A stretch of 64,000 nt of DNA, from contig NZ_CP048878.1 in the NCBI RefSeq assembly GCF_011009015.1, positions 795,501 through 859,500 of the forward strand, read 5' to 3'. The stretch's first letter is position 1, and each line of letters opens with the position of its first letter. The stretch comes from Spartinivicinus ruber (GTDB lineage Bacteria > Pseudomonadota > Gammaproteobacteria > Pseudomonadales > Zooshikellaceae). The notes under the pieces were generated by a model. It saw only the letters and a list, made by a program, of their open reading frames with translations, ran no database searches and was not told the origin of the DNA. Shown piece after piece: positions 55,609-62,786 of this stretch. Position numbers and translations under genes: made by a program.

Positions 55609-56088
55609 ATGTTAAAATTAACCATTAAAAAAGGTCATGCTATTTGTATCGGGGATGATGTTCGAATTGAATTTGAACCTGAGCATTATAAAGATAAAAT
55701 TCATGTTAAAACGAAAATATTTGCACCTGATGAGGTGCCAGTAAAGCGCTTAGAGATTTATGAAAATAGGGAAGAGATAGAAAAAGATTTAAATGATTAT
55801 TTTAAGCGTGTTAAGAAAAATAAACAGAAAAAACAGCTGGTTAAAGGAAATAACTTTAAAAATAGTCCGCTAAAAAGCTCTAACTCGCCACAGTTTGGTA
55901 ACTATAGAACTAAAAGTGTTCACTTACCTTTTATGGAGGAAACAAACACTAGCTTTGAAAGCGAAGCTCAAGAGAATAAAAAACAACCTAAAATTATTTT
56001 CAAAAAGAAGCGGGCATATAGTCATTTAGAAACCACTAAGCCAACTCGGCAGGCTCCTCAGCTTGAAGCAGAAACATCAAGTAGCTGA
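55609..56088 (+). CDS. Divergent CsrA/RsmA-family protein with long basic C-terminal extension
   Basis: A 159-residue protein. Residues 1-60 align with CsrA: 'MLKLTIKKGHAICIGDDVRIEF' for strands 1-2 and 'IFAPDEVPVKRLEIYENREEIE' for strands 4-5 and helix. The key Leu4 and Arg44 equivalents are kept (Leu4, Arg47), with a 3-residue insertion between strands 2 and 3; E. coli Arg6 is Ile here. CsrA binds ANGGA in mRNA leaders and controls translation. Unlike the usual 60-65 residues, this one adds about 95 residues rich in Lys, Asn, Ser and Thr, likely disordered and RNA-binding. AGGAG lies 12 bases upstream. Probably an accessory paralogue; the housekeeping csrA is not in the window. Confidence 0.75.
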   Translation: MLKLTIKKGHAICIGDDVRIEFEPEHYKDKIHVKTKIFAPDEVPVKRLEIYENREEIEKDLNDYFKRVKKNKQKKQLVKGNNFKNSPLKSSNSPQFGNYRTKSVHLPFMEETNTSFESEAQENKKQPKIIFKKKRAYSHLETTKPTRQAPQLEAETSSS

Positions 56089-56098
56089 GTTTATCAAA

Positions 56099-57049
56099 CT
56101 ATATATCCAAATCTAACTCAAGTAGCTCCGCCACCTTACCTGTAGAGGGCTGACTATTTAAAGCACGAAAGCTAATGGGACGACTAAAATTAGTTGAAAT
56201 GGTTAGTTGGGCTGGGTTATCAATAAAACTTTTTAAGGCATCAAGCCAGTCCTGGGCATTACGTTTGACAACTTGTTGTGACTCTAACTGTGTTAGCAGT
56301 TGCTGATAATGTGGCTCTGAAAGTAATTCAATAATCGTAGAGTCAGGGGTTTTGACTTGGGCCAATTGGAACCATTGTTGAAATTTGCGAATAAAGCCCT
56401 GATCCAGATAAGTCGCTTGCAGTTGCGTTAAGCGAACACTTTCCCAGTCTGTTTGGTTACTAAACAGGTTAACAATATTTAATTGTGCAGCGGCTGTCTC
56501 AAGTAGTGAAAGCCTATCTAAGGATAATTTGGCATTAATTTCGCCTAACTGATTTGCACTCGTTTTAAGGTTGAGTGTTAACAAGTCTTCAGCTTGATTG
56601 TAATTCCAGTCAACATGAAAATTAATGGGTAGTTTGTCATAGCCCATTGCAACCAACATATAAACAAATTGGTTATCACCAATAGTGCGGTATAAATCGG
56701 CGTCTTCAATTAGTTTGGCTTTATAGCCGGTTATCGCTAATTCACCTTGCTGTAAATGGGTAATGTCTTGCAGCTGGGTAAAGCTGGTTTGTAATGTTTC
56801 AGCCTCTAAATTAAAAGCGGGCAAGTTACCCCATTTACTTGCTCCACCTTGGTGTTTTAACACAGGTTTGGTTAATGTAATAACACCAGTGATAGGGTTC
56901 ATTGATATGCTTTGATAGCTGAGATGTTGATCTAGCTCTATGTCTATTAAAGCCTTTTCAAACTGCTGTACAGCATTGAGTTGCAAATAAAACCAGCCAC
57001 CAGTAAGAATACCAATAACACAGCCGATAATTATTAAAACTCTAATCAT
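56099..57049 (-). CDS. Membrane-anchored envelope protein of unknown function
   Basis: A 316-residue protein with one N-terminal membrane anchor (about 3-22). The rest is a presumed periplasmic domain alternating beta strands ('YQSISMNPITGVITLTKPVLKH', 'GELAITGYKAKLIED', 'EDLLTLNLKTSANQLGEINAKLSLDRL'). The general pattern resembles AsmA- or DUF945-type proteins, but I cannot assign a family. It ends 10 bases from the convergent CsrA-like gene and lies 18 bases after the next envelope gene, so they are probably cotranscribed. Confidence 0.6.
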   Translation of the reverse strand: MIRVLIIIGCVIGILTGGWFYLQLNAVQQFEKALIDIELDQHLSYQSISMNPITGVITLTKPVLKHQGGASKWGNLPAFNLEAETLQTSFTQLQDITHLQQGELAITGYKAKLIEDADLYRTIGDNQFVYMLVAMGYDKLPINFHVDWNYNQAEDLLTLNLKTSANQLGEINAKLSLDRLSLLETAAAQLNIVNLFSNQTDWESVRLTQLQATYLDQGFIRKFQQWFQLAQVKTPDSTIIELLSEPHYQQLLTQLESQQVVKRNAQDWLDALKSFIDNPAQLTISTNFSRPISFRALNSQPSTGKVAELLELDLDI

Positions 57050-57067
57050 GCATCAATCCCTATGGGG

Positions 57068-58732
57068 CTATTGCCACTCGGTCATTTGGTAGCGTTCGAG
57101 TACTAAATGAGTGACATCATTGTATTCACGGCAGGCTTCTTGCTCGCAAGCTTTGACTTTATCGACAAATATTTGTGGAATAAGAAAACCACTGGGGGAA
57201 ACTTTATTGGGGTTTCCTCTAACTTCTCCCCAAACCAAAAACCAACCCAGTTTATTAATATTGTTTGTGTTATGTAATTCGATAGGGTAGGGCCAGTCTA
57301 CGGTGGCAGGGTTGCCAACTTTATTAACTTTAACCAAAACAAATGTTTTTAGTTTGTTTTGGGTGTAGAAAAATTGTGCTGCCTGTAATAACGGGTTGCT
57401 GATTTTATCGACATCATCATATAAATAAGTCAGCCGATCTTCTAAGGCTGCTTTTTTCAGTCGCTTAGTGTCTTGTTGAATGCGGCTAGCTAAGGAACCT
57501 TGTGATAGGGCTGTTTGAGTTGCTTGGTTAATATTACCTGCAATATAATTTTTGATAGTATCGTCAGCAGTCTGCCACTGTTCATTTTGCTTGGTAAACT
57601 GTGCACTATACATCATGTTACTATCTTGTTTAATAGGTAATTCAAGCTGATCCATTACGTATAGGTTATAGTTATTTGTTGCATGACTAATAGCGGCTGC
57701 TTTGGCACTGACAGCTTTTTCAAATTGTTTAATTAGGCGAGTATTTTGAAATAAAGATTTATTTTGGGTAAGAGCAATAACAGCGCCATTACTAAAACTC
57801 CAGCCCTGGTTGGTGTGAAATAAAACACCAATTAATTGTGTATCAAAAACAGGTAATTCACCAAGATAAAAGGAGAGGGCTTCTCTTTTATCAATACGGG
57901 AGCGATGAAGCAAAAACTTTTTATTTATTGCAACGGTATAGTCAAAATGGTAACCCAAATAAAAATTACCTTTTAACTGTTCGTAAGTTCGCCCGTCATA
58001 GAAGCTAATATTAGCGACACCTTGTCCATAGGCTAGGCGATTTTCATCACAGCCTAACCCTTGGGGTTTGAGCACAAGTAGTTTTTGTTCACGAGGATTA
58101 TTTAGCTGATTAATTTTAAGTTTACAACGCCAGTCGTTTGTTGATATTTCAAAGTCTTGCGCGCCTGCTGAATATTTTATTGGCGGTTGTGATTTAGGAG
58201 GCTGCCAGGCTGCTACTGTTGTTTTTTTGCTTGGCTTAGCTTCTTCTGCAACCAGGGTGTTGGTGTCAGGCTGAGCAGTAGGAACCGTTGGTTGACTGGG
58301 TTCAACGGCGGTAGGGGCTGTTTTTAAAATAGTCACCTGCCAGGCAATTTGGTCTTTAGTGCTGGCTTCTGCAGTAAAGTGCAATTGGTTCTGCTGATCT
58401 TTACCCTGTATGTTTAACTGGTGGGCTTGCTCGCACTCTGTAGGCAACACAGCTCCTATTTTTTTAATAAATGCACTGATGTTAGGAGACTTAAAAATAG
58501 CTGGGTTGTTTGCTTTTAGCTCAATGTTAACAATAGGGTTACACCAACTTTTACCTTGGTATAAGGCAAAAACTTCAATACCAAACTTTTTTGAATAGGC
58601 AACGCGTTTTGTTTTCTCGCTAGCGTGTGCTAGCGAGAAAACAGCAGTTAAAAAGATACATAAAGCGAGCTTGGGAACATAACTAAAATGTGGGGGCTTG
58701 GTAGCTCGAGACCACTTTAAATAATTTCCCAT
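57068..58732 (-). CDS. Exported protein of unknown function
   Basis: A 554-residue protein. A basic N-terminus leads to a hydrophobic signal sequence (about 20-38, 'VPKLALCIFLTAVFSLAHAS'). A first domain (about 40-140) with two cysteines precedes a Pro/Thr/Val-rich linker (about 142-180) and a large C-terminal region. That region has 'NWYNG'-free but Tyr/Phe-rich strands such as 'ISFYDGRTYEQLKGNFYLGYHFDY'. No family recognised. Its start overlaps the end of the upstream SH3 lipoprotein gene by 16 bases, implying coupled translation and a shared envelope role. Confidence 0.6.
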   Translation of the reverse strand: MGNYLKWSRATKPPHFSYVPKLALCIFLTAVFSLAHASEKTKRVAYSKKFGIEVFALYQGKSWCNPIVNIELKANNPAIFKSPNISAFIKKIGAVLPTECEQAHQLNIQGKDQQNQLHFTAEASTKDQIAWQVTILKTAPTAVEPSQPTVPTAQPDTNTLVAEEAKPSKKTTVAAWQPPKSQPPIKYSAGAQDFEISTNDWRCKLKINQLNNPREQKLLVLKPQGLGCDENRLAYGQGVANISFYDGRTYEQLKGNFYLGYHFDYTVAINKKFLLHRSRIDKREALSFYLGELPVFDTQLIGVLFHTNQGWSFSNGAVIALTQNKSLFQNTRLIKQFEKAVSAKAAAISHATNNYNLYVMDQLELPIKQDSNMMYSAQFTKQNEQWQTADDTIKNYIAGNINQATQTALSQGSLASRIQQDTKRLKKAALEDRLTYLYDDVDKISNPLLQAAQFFYTQNKLKTFVLVKVNKVGNPATVDWPYPIELHNTNNINKLGWFLVWGEVRGNPNKVSPSGFLIPQIFVDKVKACEQEACREYNDVTHLVLERYQMTEWQ

Positions 58733-59589
58733 GCACCATCAGCTCCTTTACAGGCGTTGAAGGTTTCTGTGGTTTCTTGTCCTTTATTGGTTATTTTGTA
58801 ATCCACATTTCTACAGTCAGTTTGGGCAACGACTTTATCTTCTACCAGTTCGATATCGTCTAGGTTAACGCTGTCCAGATCAATTGCGCCAGACTGGTCT
58901 TTTTTCACTTGCTCCAGGGTAACGCCACCATCACGCATGGCGACTGCTTGATAGTCTCCTGATGAAGATGCAGCACTGTGAGGTTTTAGGAAAGAGCCAC
59001 TGACGTAGCCAAGGGTGATGTTATTTTTTGCCACTAAAATCCAGCCACTTTTAGTGCGACCGACAGCAGTAATTACATCCCCAGAGTTAAGACCACCCAC
59101 TTTATTGCCGATGGTACTGGGCATATTACGGATATTTACGCTTTTTACGACTTTATAAGGCTTGCCAATGAGTGTCATATTAGCAACAGGCTCTACCCGC
59201 TTATCTCTAACGATTGAAACAGGGCGATTTTCACTGCGGCTATTGGAAGGTGTAATCGTCGCTGAAGCGTCTGTTTTCTCGCTCTTCCATACAACAGGTT
59301 GGTTATCTTTGGTTTGGTTAAGTACTTCTACTGAGCGTTGTTGTAATGCGATACGATCTTGTTCATCTAGGTGAGCACCAATTCGATTACCGATATAAGC
59401 ACCTAGTACAGCACCCGTTAAAATGGCTATTTTTCGACCTTTACCTTTGCCAATTTGAGAGCCAGCTAAAGCACCTGCAACACCACCTATCGCTGTACCA
59501 AGCGACTCTTTATTTAGATTCATGTTTTCGCAGCCAGAGCTAAAAGCAAGACTGGTGCAAATGGCGCATGCCAATAGTTTTTTCTTCAT
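58717..59589 (-). CDS. Glycine-zipper 2TM / SH3 lipoprotein
   Basis: A 290-residue outer-envelope lipoprotein with lipobox 'FSSGC' (Cys at about 20). A glycine-zipper 2TM segment (about 30-72, 'LGTAIGGVAGALAGSQIGKG' and 'AILTGAVLGAYIGNRIG') precedes a bacterial SH3 domain (about 138-205, 'SVNIRNMPSTIGNKVGGLNSGD', 'TKSGWILVA') and a short acidic C-terminal domain with two cysteines. Related SlyB/17-kDa-antigen-like proteins stabilise the outer membrane. I chose the ATG at 59589 because it gives a proper lipoprotein signal and has AGGGA upstream. Confidence 0.8.
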   Translation of the reverse strand: MKKKLLACAICTSLAFSSGCENMNLNKESLGTAIGGVAGALAGSQIGKGKGRKIAILTGAVLGAYIGNRIGAHLDEQDRIALQQRSVEVLNQTKDNQPVVWKSEKTDASATITPSNSRSENRPVSIVRDKRVEPVANMTLIGKPYKVVKSVNIRNMPSTIGNKVGGLNSGDVITAVGRTKSGWILVAKNNITLGYVSGSFLKPHSAASSSGDYQAVAMRDGGVTLEQVKKDQSGAIDLDSVNLDDIELVEDKVVAQTDCRNVDYKITNKGQETTETFNACKGADGAWEII

Positions 59590-59650
59590 GTCATGTTCCC
59601 TGTACTTCTCTCTAAAGTCATTTGAGAAGGATATGTCTAATCTGGGACCA

Positions 59651-59679
59651 ATAATAACGATAGTTTTACTATGGTCCAA
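59651..59679 (-). promoter_or_regulatory. Sigma-70 promoter with palindromic spacer
   Basis: On the minus strand TTGGAC (59679-59674), a 17-base spacer and TATTAT (59656-59651) make a good promoter about 60 bases before the SH3 lipoprotein start. The spacer holds a palindrome ATAGT-TTT-ACTAT (59660-59672). GGACCA/TGGTCC (59645-59650, 59672-59677) flank the -10, which suggests repressor control. Confidence 0.6.
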
Positions 59680-59967
59680 AGCATAACCCAAAAAATGTGC
59701 CAATTGATCAAGGATATGTGATTTTCCTCAAACCCATTATTGTCTGAAAACAAAATGATGGGCTTACAATGCACATACAGCCTTATGTAAACATAGCTCT
59801 TTACCCAGGCTTTGACTGTTCATTTAGCTAGCGGTAATGCTGAACAGGATGCAGCATCAGCCGGTAACTTTAACCTGTGAATAGCTATTATGCTATTAGC
59901 CAAATTGGCAATTGGTATTTACTGATTAGTTGATCAAACTATTCCGGTTTCATTAAATGAGTAATTA

Positions 59968-61518
59968 TTAACTTGGTAGATCTGACGTGGTGGCAGCTGT
60001 TGAGTGATGACTTGGCACTTTATCGGTGGCGATGATATTCGGATGTAATTGATCCAGTGGTATGGAAAGGCCGTTATCGGTTACTACGCGGGCATGATAG
60101 CGTTTTAGCTGGCGAGGTTCTTTCACTCCGCAAGAGTGTGCAATGACGCCAACGTAATGCTCCATGTTTTTTGCGTAGTTGGCAACACGTGTTGTTTTGT
60201 CCATAACGACTAGGCCTTTTTGTAACCTCGGGTTGTGAGTGGTGATGCCTGTGGGACAAGTATTTTTGTTGCATTGAAGTGCTTGAATACAGCCTAATGC
60301 AAACATAAAACCGCGTGCTGAGTTTACAAAGTCTGCGCCTAAGCTCAATGCCCAGGCAACATCTGCTGCATTAATCAATTTACCCGATGCAATAACTTTT
60401 ACTCGGTCACGTAAGCCGTATTCTACAAGTTTATCTACAACTAGAGGTAAGCTTTCCCTTAATAGCAGCCCCATGTAGTCCATTAAGCTCATGGGGGCTG
60501 CACCGGTACCACCATCAGCGCTATCGATAGTGATAAAGTCTGGGGCGCTTTCAATGCCTCGCTGATTAATTAGTGCAAATAAGTCGTCCAACCAGCCATA
60601 GGCACCAATAACGGCTTTAAAACCAACGGGTTTGCCAGTTACTGTGCGAATCCGGTGAATCATATCCAATAAGTCGGCAACGGTTTTTATATCAGGATGG
60701 CCATTAGGGCTAATTGAACTTTGCCCTTCAGGAATGCCTCGAATGGCTGCAATTTCGGAAGTGACTTTAACGCCAGGTAATATTCCCCCTTTACCCGGTT
60801 TAGCCCCTTGGCTCATTTTAATTTCAAACATTTTGACTTGCTGATGAGCAGCGATTTCTTGAAGTTTTTCATCACTTAACTGTCCATGTTCATCTCTTAC
60901 GCCGTATTTGGCTGTACCAATTTGAAAAACCAGATCACAGCCACCTTCTAAGTGATAAGGGGATAACCCTCCTTCTCCAGTATTTAGCCAGCACCCAGCT
61001 GTCTTGGCGCCGCGGGATAATGCTTGCACTGCAGGTTTGGAAATAGCCCCATAACTCATTGCAGATATATGAAAAAAACGCTCTGTGGTGTAGGGGTGGT
61101 GTGAGTAAGGGCCAATGGTGATAGGCTGGGGGGAAACTGCATCCTCTTCTAATGTTGGAAATGGACAGTTAACAAATAAGACCGTACCAGGAGTACTCAA
61201 GTTGCGAGTTGATCCAAAAGCAATTGTAGAGTCTACGTTTTTGGCGGTGCGATACACCCAGCTACGTTGAGCCCGGTTAAAGGGAAGCTCTTCTCTGTCC
61301 ATAGCAAAAAAGTACTGGCGGAAGAATTCTCCTAGGTGTTCAAAAAAATAGCGAAACCGACCAATGACAGGGTAGTTACGGCGTATAGCATGCTTGGTTT
61401 GGGTAATATCAATGATATAACAAACAATAGTTATAATAATGAGAGAGATAATTGCGACTAAAATAACGGCAATAATAAAATCACTACCAAGTGTGAAAAT
61501 TTCTTGCGAAGTGTTCAT
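59968..61518 (-). CDS. Membrane-anchored FMN-binding glutamate synthase-like protein
   Basis: A 516-residue protein. An N-terminal membrane helix (about 13-37) precedes a GltB-type FMN/TIM-barrel domain (about 95-480). Motifs include 'SAMSYGAISKPAVQALSRGAK', 'NTGEGGLSPYH', 'QGAKPGKGGILPG', 'TIDSADGGTGAAPMSLMDYMG' and the 3Fe-4S cluster Cys pattern C-x5-C-x4-C in 'CIQALQCNKNTCPTG'. It lacks the glutaminase and the C-terminal GXGXG beta-helix domains of full glutamate synthase, so it may oxidise or reduce another 2-oxo acid/amine substrate with an unknown donor. The substrate is not known for this family. TATAAT on the minus strand (61576-61571) and a GCGTA/TACGC palindrome (61536-61548) precede it. 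Confidence 0.85.
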   Translation of the reverse strand: MNTSQEIFTLGSDFIIAVILVAIISLIIITIVCYIIDITQTKHAIRRNYPVIGRFRYFFEHLGEFFRQYFFAMDREELPFNRAQRSWVYRTAKNVDSTIAFGSTRNLSTPGTVLFVNCPFPTLEEDAVSPQPITIGPYSHHPYTTERFFHISAMSYGAISKPAVQALSRGAKTAGCWLNTGEGGLSPYHLEGGCDLVFQIGTAKYGVRDEHGQLSDEKLQEIAAHQQVKMFEIKMSQGAKPGKGGILPGVKVTSEIAAIRGIPEGQSSISPNGHPDIKTVADLLDMIHRIRTVTGKPVGFKAVIGAYGWLDDLFALINQRGIESAPDFITIDSADGGTGAAPMSLMDYMGLLLRESLPLVVDKLVEYGLRDRVKVIASGKLINAADVAWALSLGADFVNSARGFMFALGCIQALQCNKNTCPTGITTHNPRLQKGLVVMDKTTRVANYAKNMEHYVGVIAHSCGVKEPRQLKRYHARVVTDNGLSIPLDQLHPNIIATDKVPSHHSTAATTSDLPS

Positions 61519-61714
61519 GGCTCTCTCTCATAAGGGCGTATTTTACGCGAATGAATAGTTTATTAGCTTAATTATAGGGGGCATATATAGCCAAAGTGAA
61601 TGGTCCACTCAAGAAGGGTATAGTTATTGGTAGGTTAATACAGCAGTTGCTTGGGCTATTATCCCAGGTAAAATCTATGATTTAGATTACCCAGTATGTA
61701 GAGTGTATCCCCAT

Positions 61715-62059
61715 ATGACAAAACGTGAACCATCTGATAATAGTCGACTAGTGTATTCTACTGAACAAGGTCGGGTCAAACCAGAAAAGGTAACTGATAC
61801 GGCGCCAGAAGTGTTTGCAGATGGGATTGCAAGAGTGCGCCGAGAAGTGAAAGGTAGAGGGGGAAAAACCGTAACCACTATCCAAGGTTTGACGCTGACA
61901 GGTAATGACTTGAAGGCATTAGCGAAAAAATTGAAACAACGTTGTGGCACTGGTGGAGCAGTAAAGCAGGGAGTGATTGAAATTCAAGGTGATCATTGCG
62001 ATACCCTGGTGGATGAGCTGAATAAGTTAGGGTATCCGGCTAAACGGGGTGGGGGTTAA
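61715..62059 (+). CDS. yciH: SUI1/YciH family translation factor
   Basis: A 114-residue eIF1-like protein with the SUI1 fold ('GRGGKTVTTIQGLTLTGNDLKALAKKLKQRCGTGGAVKQGVIEIQGDH'). YciH can discriminate initiation codons or tRNAs and is thought to act in stress translation. I prefer the ATG at 61715 (MTKREPSDNSRLVYST) over a GTG four codons earlier. The next gene begins around its stop. Confidence 0.93.
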   Translation: MTKREPSDNSRLVYSTEQGRVKPEKVTDTAPEVFADGIARVRREVKGRGGKTVTTIQGLTLTGNDLKALAKKLKQRCGTGGAVKQGVIEIQGDHCDTLVDELNKLGYPAKRGGG

Positions 62060-62066
62060 GCACCCA

Positions 62067-62786
62067 GTGGATAAGAAAATACTAATAGCAGATGACGACC
62101 CGCATATTCGCCAGGTTATAGTGTTTGCGTTAGAAAAGGCGGGTATGCAGCCAGTGGAAGCAAAGGATGGTCGACAGGCGTTACAGTTGTTTGAACAACA
62201 TCAGCCTGACTTGATTGTTTTGGATATTAATATGCCGGAACTGGATGGATTGGAAGTCTGTAAGGCTATTAGAAAAACCTCGGAAGTGCCGATTTTATTT
62301 TTATCCTCACGGGATGATGAGGTAGATAAAATCATTGGTCTGGAAATAGGGGGTGACGATTATGTCACTAAGCCCTTTAGCCCTAGAGAGCTGGTTGCCA
62401 GAGTCAATGTGATTTTAAAACGGGTACAGCCAACCAGTGCTGATCAACAGCAAACGCTATCTCAACAAGCAGATGAATATGAAAAGTTAACTTATGGCCT
62501 ATTAGTGCTTGAGCCAGAAACTCATCAAGTGTTTTGGAGCGGTAAGCTGGTTAAGCTGACAGCAATGGAGTTTTCGATTATCCATAGCTTTATACGTCGC
62601 CCAGAAAAAGTGTTTGATCGTGATAGCATCATGAATGCTGCTTATGATATGAATATCCACGTCAGTGGCCGTACTATTGATAGCCATATTAGGCACATAA
62701 GAAACAAGTTTCAGCAAGCTGGGTGTGAATTAATTATTGAAACAGTTCATGGTGTGGGCTATCGGTTAGCCAAAAAAACATGCTGA
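62067..62786 (+). CDS. OmpR/PhoB-type response regulator
   Basis: A 239-residue regulator. The receiver domain (about 3-115; 'ILIADDDPH', phospho-acceptor Asp in 'LIVLDINMPELDG', Lys in 'DYVTKPFSPRELVARV') is joined to a C-terminal winged helix (about 140-237; 'FSIIHSFIRRPEKVFDRDSIM', 'HIRHIRNKFQQAG', 'VHGVGYRLA'). The start is probably the GTG at 62067, giving MDKKILIADDDPH; a GTG at 62049 inside yciH is an alternative. It overlaps the kinase gene by 7 bases. Confidence 0.9.
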   Translation: MDKKILIADDDPHIRQVIVFALEKAGMQPVEAKDGRQALQLFEQHQPDLIVLDINMPELDGLEVCKAIRKTSEVPILFLSSRDDEVDKIIGLEIGGDDYVTKPFSPRELVARVNVILKRVQPTSADQQQTLSQQADEYEKLTYGLLVLEPETHQVFWSGKLVKLTAMEFSIIHSFIRRPEKVFDRDSIMNAAYDMNIHVSGRTIDSHIRHIRNKFQQAGCELIIETVHGVGYRLAKKTC

